64,000 bases of DNA, taken from CBDDGJ01 sp965199285. GTDB lineage: Bacteria > Pseudomonadota > Alphaproteobacteria > RS24. Made by a program: the position numbers and the translations under genes. Location: NCBI GenBank assembly GCA_965199285.1, contig OZ240687.1, forward strand, positions 1,116,001 through 1,180,000. The letters are read 5' to 3'. Under the pieces are notes generated by a model. The model saw nothing but the letters and a program-made list of their open reading frames with translations. It did not search any database and was not told the DNA's origin. This document shows, one piece after another, positions 14,840-24,136 of this stretch. How positions within the stretch are numbered: position 1 is the first letter of the stretch; every line of letters starts with the position of its first letter.

Positions 14840-16345
14840 TTGTTTCAGCTTCCATTTTTAAGTTCAGTATGGCCGTTTCAAGAAACGGGGATCACCAAAA
14901 CGATGACGCGCGGCATTGTAAGACGGGTTGTGATCACCACGGTTCTTGTTTTTACCTTCTTTATATTTTTATTCATTAGCCAATATTTAAGAGATCATTT
15001 TCTTACACTTTACTGGGAAGGTTATGTACTTGAAAAAGCTTACCATTCAACCAATTTTATTGAGGAATTAGAAAGTGACCCTCATTATCAGGTAATTATT
15101 GAGCGGTTAGAGCTGGTCGGAATGGTGTTTACAGATGGTAGCGAAGCACAAGATGTATGGTTTGTTGAGGGCTATGATACGAGCGAGGTCATAGATGATA
15201 TTCACTTAGGGGAGGGGATGCCATTTAATTATGCGATCACAGTTTTACGATCTATCTTCTCTTCTGGCGAGGGTTTAATTGGTGTTATCAATCCAGATAT
15301 TGCGAATGTGAAAATGATTGTTCCTAACAGAATTGTAAAGCAGCAGATTGGCTGGTTTTACTTTCGAACAGTATTATATGTGGCTATTGGCTTAGCTATT
15401 AATGTGATGATATTGCATTATTTATTAACACGGCAATTATCAAGAAATATTAGTAATCTATTTTCTGGTCTGTATGGGCAATCGATTGTCGATAAGAAAG
15501 AAAAGAATAATCAGGATCAGGAAATTAAGGAGTATGTCGAAGGGTGGCAAGAAGTTTTAAAACATCATATCGATGAACAAGCGCGGCTTGCATCATTGGG
15601 GGCGGGGACGAGTCGTCTCGTGCATGATGTACGTAATTTACTGGCAAGCTTGGTGCTTGTTTCTGATCGTCTACAGATGATGGGCGAAGAAGAAAAAAAG
15701 CTCGGGAAAAGAATGAGTGTAAGCATTAATCAGGCGCTTTCTTTATGCGATTGGGCGGCGCGTTATACATCAGCAAAACGCCAAGTTCTCAACGTAGATG
15801 AGTATTTGTTGCGCGATATTGTTGATGAGGTTTTATCTTTCGTGCATTTCCATGATCCACAGAATTTGGTTCAATTAGAGAATAATTGCTCTCCTGACAT
15901 AAAAGTTATATGTGAACGAACGCTCTTATTTCGGGTAATTTATAATTTATCGTTAAATGCAGCGCAAGCAATGCAAGCACGAAGCAAGGGAGGGCGATTA
16001 TATATTCATGCGCTTACCGAAAATGACCAGACAATCATTTCAATTATTGATAATGGACCGGGGATCCCCCCCGAAAGCAGGGGATATATTATGTCGCCGC
16101 ATGAAGGTATAGGTAGCCCAGAAGGAACAGGGTTGGGTATATTAATTGCTATTGATTTGATAAGTTGGCATCGTGGCAAAATCAATCTGGTTAAAACAGA
16201 TAAAAATGGTACGCATTTCGATGTTATTTTGCCTTTCGATAAGGATGCGATAACTATATCAGAAAAATTTGTGGAAAGTGCAAACCACGGTACCATAGCT
16301 ATGGCAGATAAGAAAGCCTCCGCAACAAAGAATTTAGGCAGGTGA
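14840..16345 (+). CDS. Membrane-bound sensor histidine kinase
   Basis: A 501-residue sensor kinase. It has two membrane helices (about 27-50 and 171-195) flanking a periplasmic sensor domain of ~120 residues with no family I recognise. Then come an HisKA-like helix with the phosphoacceptor His262 in RLVHDVRN, and the ATPase domain: N box NLSLNAAQAMQ, G1 DNGPGIPPE, G2 GTGLGILIA. The start is a TTG at 14840 with AGGGG eight bases upstream; no ATG in this frame has a better site. No response regulator gene is adjacent, so it is an orphan kinase. Its stop overlaps the P1 peptidase start (GTGA). Confidence 0.85.
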   Translation: MFQLPFLSSVWPFQETGITKTMTRGIVRRVVITTVLVFTFFIFLFISQYLRDHFLTLYWEGYVLEKAYHSTNFIEELESDPHYQVIIERLELVGMVFTDGSEAQDVWFVEGYDTSEVIDDIHLGEGMPFNYAITVLRSIFSSGEGLIGVINPDIANVKMIVPNRIVKQQIGWFYFRTVLYVAIGLAINVMILHYLLTRQLSRNISNLFSGLYGQSIVDKKEKNNQDQEIKEYVEGWQEVLKHHIDEQARLASLGAGTSRLVHDVRNLLASLVLVSDRLQMMGEEEKKLGKRMSVSINQALSLCDWAARYTSAKRQVLNVDEYLLRDIVDEVLSFVHFHDPQNLVQLENNCSPDIKVICERTLLFRVIYNLSLNAAQAMQARSKGGRLYIHALTENDQTIISIIDNGPGIPPESRGYIMSPHEGIGSPEGTGLGILIAIDLISWHRGKINLVKTDKNGTHFDVILPFDKDAITISEKFVESANHGTIAMADKKASATKNLGR

Positions 16346-17385
16346 ATATTGCTTCACCAAAAGCGGGCTTAACGAATTCGATAAGCGATGTCGATGGCAT
16401 TTGTGTGGGGCAAGCGCATTGTGCATCGGCGCGTACCGGCGTAACCCTTATCTTGCCGCAAAAGCGGGTTGTGGCCGCTTGTAATGTCGCTGGGGGTGGG
16501 CCTGGAACCCGCGAGACTGATGCTCTTAATCCAGAAAACCTGGTTGATGAGATTGATGCGGTAGCCTTAGCGGGCGGTTCAGTTTACGGGCTGGCGGCGG
16601 CTTCGGAATTAACAAAACTTATGGGGCAGGAAGGGCGCGGATTTAGCACGGGGGCGGCGCTACCCTCCCCCATTATTCCCGCTGCCATTTTATTCGATTT
16701 AGCAAATTCTGGTGACAAGGCAGACATCACCAATAATTTATATGAAACATTAGCCGCGAAAGCCTATCAAACGCACGGCAAAGACATAGCTTTAGGAAAT
16801 GCCGGTGCTGGTTACGGTGCGATTGCCGGCGCGCTTAAAGGGGGGGTTGGCAGCGCTTCAGCCATGCTGGATGGATTTCCGGCTGTCGCAGCTTTGATGA
16901 TTGCAAATCCGGTTGGCGCGATGGTTGACCCGCAAGGGCATTTTTGGGCGCAAGACCAAGCGCTGATGATTGATGGTGTGACTGAATATGGCGACATAAC
17001 AAAACCACCTTCCGCCACCCATATGCCTATATTTGCAGGAAGCAAAATGAGCGGGCAGTTTACAGGTGGGAATACCAGCATTGGCGTGGTTGCAACATCT
17101 GCAGACCTTTCTGTTGCCGAAGCCAAGCGGGTTGCCATTATGGCGCAAGATGGGTTGGCGCAAGCGGTACGTCCTGCCCATACCCCTTTTGATGGCGATA
17201 CAATTTTTGTTTTGGCAACAGGCGATATTTCTCTTGCCCACAAATCCGAGACACGCCCCCTCAACCTTGCTATTTTGGGCAGTTTAGCAGCATCCTGCGT
17301 GGCGCGATCAATGGCACGGGCGGTATGGCATGCAAGTGACATAGATGAGATCAAAAGCTATCATAGCGTTTGGAATAAGCACTAA
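16342..17385 (+). CDS. P1/S58 family self-processing aminopeptidase (DmpA-like)
   Basis: A 347-residue Ntn-hydrolase-like peptidase of the P1 (DmpA/BapA) family. These proenzymes cleave themselves before an internal Ser/Thr, which becomes the nucleophile; here the site is around GGNTSIGVVATSADLS (Asn244-Ser246). Other signatures: GGGPGTRETDALNPENLV, ALAGGSVYGLAAASE, IPAAILFDL and GNAGAGYGAIAGALKGGVGSAS. It would act on N-terminal or beta-amino acid peptides and is probably cytoplasmic. It starts with GTG overlapping the kinase stop by four bases; the coupling to a sensor kinase is unusual but may be only transcriptional. Confidence 0.87.
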   Translation: MNIASPKAGLTNSISDVDGICVGQAHCASARTGVTLILPQKRVVAACNVAGGGPGTRETDALNPENLVDEIDAVALAGGSVYGLAAASELTKLMGQEGRGFSTGAALPSPIIPAAILFDLANSGDKADITNNLYETLAAKAYQTHGKDIALGNAGAGYGAIAGALKGGVGSASAMLDGFPAVAALMIANPVGAMVDPQGHFWAQDQALMIDGVTEYGDITKPPSATHMPIFAGSKMSGQFTGGNTSIGVVATSADLSVAEAKRVAIMAQDGLAQAVRPAHTPFDGDTIFVLATGDISLAHKSETRPLNLAILGSLAASCVARSMARAVWHASDIDEIKSYHSVWNKH

Positions 17386-17540
17386 ATATCGTTTCCTAAT
17401 TATTGATTCCTTTTTCATCTTTCTACACAAAACTTTGGCGATTGAAAAGAAAAGAGGGGCGGCTCTGCCTGCGCTTATCATTATTGATTTTAGCATTATC
17501 CCAGTCATCGTCATGCTAAAATTGCTTGACCATTACACAG

Positions 17541-18677
17541 CTAAGCCATGACGGCTCTGATCCACCCGCCCCCAAGCACACGATTATCGCTAGACCCGTA
17601 AAACACACAAGCCTGGCCAGGTGATACACCGTCTTCAGGCTGCCTCAAATATACGCGCGCTTTTCGATCATCTAAAATATCGACATGGGCGGGAATAAGC
17701 GCTCCTGTTGATCTAACCCGAACCCGTAATTCCTGGTCACCGGTTGATCCAAGCCAATTCACATCTTCGAGATCAATGTGACGCACCGCAAGATCCTCCC
17801 GATCACCGACCACGACGTGCCGTGCCGCCGCATCAATGCGGATAACATATAAGGGATCGCCCGCCGCAATCCCCAAACCGCGCCGCTGCCCAACCGTATA
17901 GTGAATAACCCCCTGATGCTGCCCTAACACCCGCCCCTGCTTATCAACAATATCCCCTGGCAGACTCGCATCCGGCCGCAGCTTTTTAATAACACCAGCA
18001 TAATCACCATTGGGAACAAAACATATATCCTGACTATCCGGCTTTTGGGCAATTTTTAACCCTAAATATTCGGCAAATTCGCGTATTTCATTCTTATGAA
18101 ACGCCGCCAAGGGGAAACGTAAATATTCAAGCTGCTCTTGCGTGGTTGAAAACAGAAAATAGCTTTGGTCACGGGTTAAATCACGTGGTCTTTGCATCAC
18201 CCAGTGACCATCCGCATTTTGGGTGCTGGCAATATAATGCCCCGTTACAAGGGCTGCCCCCCCAAGCTCACGCGCCGTTTGCAAAAGATCGCGAAATTTT
18301 ACAGTCTCATTACACCGAATACAGGGAATGGGCGTATGCCCAGCCAGATAGCTATCTGCAAAATCATCGATAACAGATTCACGAAACCGCGATTCATAAT
18401 CTAACACGTAATGGGCAATGCCTAATTGGGCGGCAACTTGACGCGCATCATGAATATCCTGCCCGGCGCAACAAGCTCCTTTTCGTGCAACCGCTGCGCC
18501 ATGATCGTAAAGCTGTAATGTGATCCCCACTGTCTCATAGCCAGATGCCGCAACCAAAGCCGCCGCCACAGAACTATCAACCCCGCCCGACATTGCCACA
18601 ATAATACGTGGATTATTTTTATTTTTAAAAGATGTCGGCAAATCCAACTCTATATTTGGTAACCTATTGTTATTCAT
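17541..18677 (-). CDS. mnmA: tRNA-specific 2-thiouridylase MnmA
   Basis: A 378-residue MnmA, which thiolates U34 in tRNA-Lys, -Glu and -Gln in the cytoplasm using sulfur relayed from IscS. The PP-loop MSGGVDSS (29-36) binds ATP. The catalytic cysteines are in CIRCNETVKF and SQDICFVPNGDY. The D-type motif VGQRRGLG and the C-terminal beta barrel are intact, and length is normal. It is convergent with the P1 peptidase gene (155-bp gap) and divergent from ctrA across a 308-bp A+T-rich region. Codon use is like its neighbours. Confidence 0.96.
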   Translation of the reverse strand: MNNNRLPNIELDLPTSFKNKNNPRIIVAMSGGVDSSVAAALVAASGYETVGITLQLYDHGAAVARKGACCAGQDIHDARQVAAQLGIAHYVLDYESRFRESVIDDFADSYLAGHTPIPCIRCNETVKFRDLLQTARELGGAALVTGHYIASTQNADGHWVMQRPRDLTRDQSYFLFSTTQEQLEYLRFPLAAFHKNEIREFAEYLGLKIAQKPDSQDICFVPNGDYAGVIKKLRPDASLPGDIVDKQGRVLGQHQGVIHYTVGQRRGLGIAAGDPLYVIRIDAAARHVVVGDREDLAVRHIDLEDVNWLGSTGDQELRVRVRSTGALIPAHVDILDDRKARVYLRQPEDGVSPGQACVFYGSSDNRVLGGGWIRAVMA

Positions 18678-18985
18678 ATATTTTTCAATTTACAAAATCT
18701 ATTTATTATAATATTTATGATAAATTCATATTTATTCACACAGCTATTAACATATTTTCAACAGTTTGCGATATACTAACACGAAATATTACAGAAAGTT
18801 AACTTGAATATTTTTTAATAAAACTTTAATAGAGTGCGGTAATGATAACAAAAAACTTAAAAGTGTATATAGCAACTTTTAGAAGGTGGCATATATAGAA
18901 GTAATTATTATAATAAATACAGAAGGCTAAGAAAAAGGGTAGGTACTAAGAGAATATAAATAGGCATGAAGAGGGCTAATTAAAA
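18678..18985. other. A+T-rich regulatory region between mnmA and ctrA
   Basis: These 308 bases contain no gene. They separate divergent mnmA and ctrA and are strongly A+T-rich. Besides a CtrA-type site at 18815-18829, single TTAA half-sites occur near 18752, 18799 and the 3' end. The length suggests a complex ctrA promoter region as in other alphaproteobacteria. Confidence 0.5.
18815..18829 (+). promoter_or_regulatory. CtrA-type binding site (TTAA-N7-TTAA) before ctrA
   Basis: TTAATAAAACTTTAA is an exact TTAA-N7-TTAA, the CtrA consensus in Caulobacter. It lies about 160 bases upstream of the ctrA-like gene, consistent with autoregulation. The surrounding A+T richness means a chance match is possible. 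Confidence 0.5.
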
Positions 18986-19669
18986 ATGCAAATATTGCTA
19001 ATAGAAGATGATTCTATTTTAGGTGAAAACTTAGAAGACATTCTTCTCGCAAAAGATTTTCAAGTTGATTGGGCAATACGTGGCACTGATGGTTTGGAAA
19101 AAATAGACGCGGGCGATTATAATATAATTACCCTTGATCTTGGCTTGCCAGATATGCCAGGGCTAGATGTCATAAAAGAGATTCGTAGCCAGAATGATCA
19201 AATTCCTATACTCGTTCTCTCTGGCCGTACTGAGGTTGAGACGCGTATGCGTGCGCTCGAAATAGGCGCCGATGATTATCTTATCAAGCCTTTTCATGCC
19301 GGCGAGCTAGTTGCCCGCCTAAATGCACTTCTTCGCCGTACAAATGGACATAGGAAAAGCAACTTCTGCTTAGGCAGCTTAAAATTCGATGCACAAGCAA
19401 AAGAAATTCTTGTTAAGGGGCAATCGCTTGAACTTACACGCAAGGAGTATGGAATTTTGGAACTTTTATGCCTACAATCTGGGGGAATTGTTTCAAAACC
19501 CACTTTTATTGAGCATCTTTACCCCCATACAGAAGAACAAGATACAAAAATTATTGATGTGTTTATTCATAGCCTACGCAAGAAAATTAGTGCTGCCGAT
19601 GCGGATAACGCACCGCAAATTCAGACAGTTTGGGGCCGCGGCTATAGGCTGAGCCTGCCTGAAGGATAA
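18986..19669 (+). CDS. ctrA: CtrA-type OmpR-family response regulator
   Basis: A 227-residue response regulator. The receiver domain has the acidic pair at 8-9, phosphoacceptor Asp51 (ITLDLGLPDMPG), a LVLSGRT switch segment and the IKPF lysine. The C-terminal winged helix closely follows CtrA: LTRKEYGILELL, then a recognition region ending KIIDVFIHSLRKKI and TVWGRGYRL. CtrA is the alphaproteobacterial regulator of cell cycle and flagellar genes. The TTAA-N7-TTAA site upstream and further such sites between the two flagellar activator genes support this call. A close OmpR paralogue cannot be fully excluded. coq9 follows 26 bp downstream but is functionally unrelated. Confidence 0.78.
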   Translation: MQILLIEDDSILGENLEDILLAKDFQVDWAIRGTDGLEKIDAGDYNIITLDLGLPDMPGLDVIKEIRSQNDQIPILVLSGRTEVETRMRALEIGADDYLIKPFHAGELVARLNALLRRTNGHRKSNFCLGSLKFDAQAKEILVKGQSLELTRKEYGILELLCLQSGGIVSKPTFIEHLYPHTEEQDTKIIDVFIHSLRKKISAADADNAPQIQTVWGRGYRLSLPEG

Positions 19670-19695
19670 GTTAGGCATAAAGGATAAGATTCTAT

Positions 19696-20367
19696 ATGTC
19701 AGCACATCAAGATAATATTTATAAAAAAGAACAGCAAACCATTCTAGATATGGCTTTACCACATATTGCTTTTGACGGGTGGAATGATAATGTTTTACAC
19801 GCCGCAACGACAGACGCTGGTATCGATCCCGACTTACTCCCTCTCATATATCCAAATGGCATTACTGACATGATAAGGGTTTTTTCTAAAACGGGTGACA
19901 GAAAAATGCTCGACGCGCTTAGCGCGTATAATGTTGAAAAGATGAAAATTCGTGAGCGTATAACCGAAGCCGTAAAGCAGCGTATTCTGGTTGATCAGCC
20001 CCATAAATTAGCAGCACAAAAGACAGCCATTTATTTTGCCAGACCTAGCAAACAAGCCCTCTCTCTAAAACTCACCTGGGCAAGCGCCGATAAAATCTGG
20101 AATTGGGCAGGAGATGCCGCGACCGATTATAATCATTATAGCAAACGTATTATCTTAAGCGGCATCTTAACCACAACGCGCATGGTCTGGTTTGGCAGTG
20201 ATGAAGATGATTTAGAAACCGTATGGGCGTTTTTGGATCGGCGGATTGAAAATGTGATGCAGTTTGAAGCGGCAAAACCAAAATGGCGAAAGCGCGCCGA
20301 AAAGGCACGCGGATATTTTCCGGATATATGGGAAAGCCTTGCCCGCTTTCGTTATCAAAGCAATTAA
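19696..20367 (+). CDS. COQ9 family ubiquinone biosynthesis protein
   Basis: A 223-residue COQ9 protein, an alphaproteobacterial and mitochondrial lipid-binding factor for ubiquinone biosynthesis that works with the COQ7-type hydroxylase. The N-terminal TetR-like helical region (QTILDMALPHIAFDGWNDNVLHAA) and the COQ9 core with KIRERITEAVKQRI and the aromatic-rich ASADKIWNWAGDAATDYNHYSKRIILSGI segment are seen. Length is typical for bacterial members. It precedes the convergent bc1 operon, which uses ubiquinol. Confidence 0.9.
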   Translation: MSAHQDNIYKKEQQTILDMALPHIAFDGWNDNVLHAATTDAGIDPDLLPLIYPNGITDMIRVFSKTGDRKMLDALSAYNVEKMKIRERITEAVKQRILVDQPHKLAAQKTAIYFARPSKQALSLKLTWASADKIWNWAGDAATDYNHYSKRIILSGILTTTRMVWFGSDEDDLETVWAFLDRRIENVMQFEAAKPKWRKRAEKARGYFPDIWESLARFRYQSN

Positions 20368-20400
20368 TCCTGGTTTAATGGGCTCTTTAATACGCCCCTT

Positions 20401-21183
20401 TTAATGCGTGTCGCGCCAGATTTTCCGCATAGAAAAATAAAGCAAACCCGCAACAATCACGAGATAAATCATCACCATCACGCCGATTCTATGCCGGCCT
20501 TCCAATTCTGGTTCGGCCGCCCAACTTAAAAAATGCACAACATCACGTGACATTTGTTCGGTTGTAGCAGGCGTGCCATCGGCATACTCAACAATATCAT
20601 CAGCCAATGGCGCGGCCATTGCAATCGCCCCACCAGGCATATAGGGATTATAATATTGCCCGGCTTGCAAGTCTGTATCGGCGGGCGTATCTTCATAGCC
20701 CACCAGCAGACTATATACATAATCTGCACCGCCACCGCGCGCTTTGGTAATTAACGACAAATCAGGCGGATAAGCGCCGCCATTAGCAGCACGTGCCGCC
20801 TGCTCATTGGGGAAAGGTGCGACAAATTTATCACGTGGCAAGGCATCGCGCTCAAACATATCGCCAAAATCATCCGGTCCATCGGTAACGATGAACTGAC
20901 GGGCAATCGCCTTTACTTCTGCTTCGGTAAATTCAGGTCCACCGGGCTGCCCAAGATTACGATAAGATAGCTGGTTCATACTGTGGCAGGCTGCACAAAC
21001 TTCCTGATAAACCTGATAGCCACGCCGCAAACTATCGCGATCAAACGTACCGAAAGCGCCTTTAAAGCTCCAATCCTGCGGCATGGGTGGGCTTGCCTCA
21101 CCGGCAGCCCTTGCAGGATTAAGAACTGCAGGGCTTGCAAAAAGAAGAGCCAAAAGAAAAATCAAAGGATGATGCGTTTTCAT
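20401..21183 (-). CDS. petC: Cytochrome c1 of the bc1 complex
   Basis: A 260-residue cytochrome c1: signal peptide (LIFLLALLFASPAVLNPARAA), heme c motif CAACHSM, the family's internal segments, a methionine-bearing region near YMPGGAIAMAAPL that provides the sixth ligand, and a C-terminal membrane anchor (GVMVMIYLVIVAGLLYFSMRKIW). It accepts electrons from the Rieske protein and passes them to a soluble or membrane cytochrome c in the periplasm. It is the last gene of petABC, four bases after cytochrome b. Confidence 0.96.
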   Translation of the reverse strand: MKTHHPLIFLLALLFASPAVLNPARAAGEASPPMPQDWSFKGAFGTFDRDSLRRGYQVYQEVCAACHSMNQLSYRNLGQPGGPEFTEAEVKAIARQFIVTDGPDDFGDMFERDALPRDKFVAPFPNEQAARAANGGAYPPDLSLITKARGGGADYVYSLLVGYEDTPADTDLQAGQYYNPYMPGGAIAMAAPLADDIVEYADGTPATTEQMSRDVVHFLSWAAEPELEGRHRIGVMVMIYLVIVAGLLYFSMRKIWRDTH

Positions 21184-21187
21184 GAGT

Positions 21188-22417
21188 TTATGCCCCTTCT
21201 TTATTTAAGACGGATGAAGATATGCTTTCGGGTATATCTTTCGGTTTTTCGACCAGCCCCAAAATCGGCAAGATGATGAGGAAATGGGCGAAATAATAGG
21301 CGGTTCCAATCCGCGCCAATGTGACATATATCCCTTCAGCAGGTTTCGCCCCCAAATAGCCGAGAAAGATGCAATTCGCCACGAAAATCCAGAAAAATTG
21401 TTTAAACAATGGACGAAAGCGGCCAGAACGCACTTTTGATGTATCCAGCCATGGCAGAACAAATAAAATCATAATCGCCCCGAACATGGCAATCACCCCA
21501 CCCAATTTATCGGGAATGGCGCGCAAAATCGCATAAAATGGTAGCAAATACCATTCTGGCACAATATGCGCCGGTGTCACCAGCGGATTGGCCTGAATAT
21601 AATTATCGGCATGACCTAAAACATTTGGCGCAAAAAACACAAAGCCCGCAAATAGAATCATGAACATCACCAGTGCAAACCCATCTTTGACTGTATAATA
21701 AGGATGGAAGGGCAGCGTATCCTGCTCATCTTTCACTGACACCCCAACCGGGTTATTATTACCAGGCACATGCAGCGCCCAAATATGTAAGACAACCACC
21801 CCCGCAATCAGAAACGGAATCAGATAATGCAGTGAGAAAAAGCGATTAAGGGTTGGATTATCAACCGAATAACCACCCCACAACCAAATCGCGATATTTT
21901 CACCAATCAGCGGAATGGCACCGAACAGATTGGTAATCACGGTCGCCCCCCAAAGACTCATTTGCCCCCATGGCAAGACATAGCCCATAAAGGCGGCGGC
22001 CATCATTAACAGATAAATGATCACTCCCAAAATCCATAAAACTTCACGCGGTGCTTTATAAGAGCCATAATAAAGCCCTCGGAAAATATGAATATACACA
22101 GCAATAAAGAACATTGACGCGCCATTGGCGTGAATATAACGGATAAGCCAGCCATAATTCACATTGCGCATAATATGTTCGACAGAATCAAAAGCGAAAT
22201 CGACATGCGGTGTATAATGCATCGCCAAAATGATTCCGGTAATAATCTGCGTCACCAGACAGAAGGTTAAAATGCCGCCAAATGTCCACCAATAATTTAA
22301 ATTGCGCGGGGTGGGATAATCTATAAAACTATCATTTGCTAGGCGTAAAATCGGCAGACGTTCATCAAGCCATTTGGAAACACGATTTGCCGGGACATAT
22401 GTACTCTCACCGCTCAT
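21188..22417 (-). CDS. petB: Cytochrome b of the bc1 complex
   Basis: A 409-residue cytochrome b with eight membrane helices and the four heme-ligating histidines in two helices (for example MHYTPHVDFAF nearby and SLHYLIPFLIAGVVVLHIWALH). The Qo-site PEWY motif is present as VPEWYLLPFY. It forms the quinol oxidation and reduction sites of the complex in the inner membrane. GAGG precedes the ATG by seven bases. It lies between Rieske and cytochrome c1 genes in the standard order. Confidence 0.97.
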   Translation of the reverse strand: MSGESTYVPANRVSKWLDERLPILRLANDSFIDYPTPRNLNYWWTFGGILTFCLVTQIITGIILAMHYTPHVDFAFDSVEHIMRNVNYGWLIRYIHANGASMFFIAVYIHIFRGLYYGSYKAPREVLWILGVIIYLLMMAAAFMGYVLPWGQMSLWGATVITNLFGAIPLIGENIAIWLWGGYSVDNPTLNRFFSLHYLIPFLIAGVVVLHIWALHVPGNNNPVGVSVKDEQDTLPFHPYYTVKDGFALVMFMILFAGFVFFAPNVLGHADNYIQANPLVTPAHIVPEWYLLPFYAILRAIPDKLGGVIAMFGAIMILFVLPWLDTSKVRSGRFRPLFKQFFWIFVANCIFLGYLGAKPAEGIYVTLARIGTAYYFAHFLIILPILGLVEKPKDIPESISSSVLNKEGA

Positions 22418-22450
22418 AACTTACCTCTTAACTATTATTGAAATATGAAT

Positions 22451-22972
22451 TTAGCCGATTTTAATTCTGTTTTCATTTACAAAATTATATTCAGGAACTT
22501 CCAGATTGGTCGGCGCTGGTCCTTTTCTGATCCGCCCCGATGTATCATAATGCGACCCATGGCAAGGGCAGAACCAACCATTAAAATCGCCCGCCTGGCC
22601 TAAAGGCACACAGCCCAAATGCGTACAAACACCAACCATAACCAGCCATTCATCATTTTGTACACGAGCAGAATCTTCTTGCGGATCAGGTAAGGTGGCA
22701 AGCTCAACAACGCGCGCCTCTTCAATTTCAGCAGCTGTGCGGCGGCGAATAAATACTGGCTTACCGCGCCATTTCACCGTGATACTTTGTCCAACCTCAA
22801 TCGCCGATAGGTCAACTTCAATCGATGCCAATGCCAAAACCGACGCGTCAGGGTTCATCTGATCAATCAAGGGCCAGGCAATATTTGCCGCGCCAACAGC
22901 TACAGCCGCCCCGGTTGCTAAATAGAGGAAATCGCGGCGGCTGGTTTCGCCAGTTTCAGGGGTATCAGTCAT
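22451..22972 (-). CDS. petA: Rieske iron-sulfur subunit of the bc1 complex
   Basis: A 173-residue Rieske protein. The N-terminus has a twin-arginine type segment (TSRRDFLYLATGAAVAVGAANIAWP), the membrane anchor, and the cluster-binding boxes CTHLGCVPLG and CPCHGSHYD. The ATG at 22972 is chosen because GGAG lies six bases upstream; the frame is open to 23047 without such a site. First gene of petABC. Divergent from hemF. Confidence 0.96.
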   Translation of the reverse strand: MTDTPETGETSRRDFLYLATGAAVAVGAANIAWPLIDQMNPDASVLALASIEVDLSAIEVGQSITVKWRGKPVFIRRRTAAEIEEARVVELATLPDPQEDSARVQNDEWLVMVGVCTHLGCVPLGQAGDFNGWFCPCHGSHYDTSGRIRKGPAPTNLEVPEYNFVNENRIKIG

Positions 22973-23079
22973 TCTTATCTCCATTCCTAGAATCATCTTG
23001 CGGAATATAATTTGGGTCTTTATAGAAAAATAAACGACAACATGCAATTATTTGCTAACAAAAAGGGAAATTTTATTGA

Positions 23080-23961
23080 ATGTATAAAAAAGGGTGGGAA
23101 ACACGTAAAAAACAGGCATCAGACTGGTTCCGGAACTTGCGTGATCAGCTTTGCCAAGAATTAGAAGGGCTCGAACCCAAGGCACGCTTTGAAAAAAAGC
23201 CTTGGTCGCGGCAAAAAGGCACAAATGGTGAAGAGCAAGGAGAAGATCAAGGCGAAAGTCAAGGCGGAGGCGAAATGGCGCTGCTTGCGGGCGAGGTTAT
23301 TGAAAAAGCCGGTGTTCATATTTCAACCGTTTATGGTGAATTTTCGCCTGAGTTCCAAAAACAAGTGCGCGGAGCGGCGGATGATCCGCGTTTTTGGGCA
23401 AGCGGCATTAGTGTGATTGTTCACCCCCGTAATCCGCACGCCCCCACCGCCCATATGAACACACGCATGATCGTCACCACTGAAGGCTGGTTTGGTGGCG
23501 GCGGGGATCTCACACCTATGTTAGCAGATGCCCGCACTTCAACCCACCAGGATACGGTTGAGTTTCACACTGCCTATAAAGCCGCTTGCGAGCGGCATGA
23601 CCTTAGCTATTATGACCGCTTTAAGCAGCAATGCGATGAGTATTTCTATCTCCCCCATCGGCAAGAAACACGCGGCACGGGCGGCATATTTTACGATCAT
23701 CTGCAAAGCGGTAATTGGGAAAATGACTTCGCCTTCACCCGCGATATTGGCACAGCTTTTTTAGAGACCTATCCCAAAATTATTGCGCGCCGGAAAGATA
23801 TGCCGGCAAGTGAAGAAGACCGGCAAGCCCAACTCAAACAGCGCGGTCGTTATGTTGAGTTTAATTTGCTCTATGATCGCGGCACAATGTTCGGCTTAAA
23901 AACCGGCGGCAATATAGAGGCCATTCTTTCTTCCATGCCACCTTTGGTGAGTTGGCCATAA
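23080..23961 (+). CDS. hemF: Oxygen-dependent coproporphyrinogen III oxidase
   Basis: A 293-residue HemF that decarboxylates coproporphyrinogen III to protoporphyrinogen IX using oxygen, in the cytoplasm. The hallmarks are present: NPHAPTAHMNTRMIVT, GWFGGGGDLTPM, FYLPHRQETRGTGGIFYDHL and RGRYVEFNLLYDRGTMFGLKTGGN. An unusual feature is a Gly/Glu/Gln-rich stretch near residues 47-66 between the N-terminal helix and the first core strand. It replaces the usual short glycine-rich loop and contains imperfect repeats of E/D-Q-G. The gene is divergent from the bc1 operon; both serve heme-dependent respiration. Confidence 0.96.
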   Translation: MYKKGWETRKKQASDWFRNLRDQLCQELEGLEPKARFEKKPWSRQKGTNGEEQGEDQGESQGGGEMALLAGEVIEKAGVHISTVYGEFSPEFQKQVRGAADDPRFWASGISVIVHPRNPHAPTAHMNTRMIVTTEGWFGGGGDLTPMLADARTSTHQDTVEFHTAYKAACERHDLSYYDRFKQQCDEYFYLPHRQETRGTGGIFYDHLQSGNWENDFAFTRDIGTAFLETYPKIIARRKDMPASEEDRQAQLKQRGRYVEFNLLYDRGTMFGLKTGGNIEAILSSMPPLVSWP

Positions 23962-24136
23962 CATAATCCCCCTATCCACCGTTTTCTTAAGCGTAGCCAG
24001 ATGATGGGCTGTTAACATAATGGGCGGGCGACAATATCGCCGCTCAACTTATGGTTAGTTGTCCTGCACGCAGAATAAAATATATTATAAGTTGTTACTA
24101 TTAACAAATAATATTAAAAGTTTAAGGGCTTGCGAT

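Noticed and set aside
16812..17354. A 180-codon minus-strand frame
   Set aside because: It lies wholly inside the P1 peptidase gene, which has all family motifs; the antisense translation resembles no known protein.
18799..18818. Second CtrA site before ctrA
   Set aside because: TTAA words at 18799 and 18815 are 12 bases apart, not 7.
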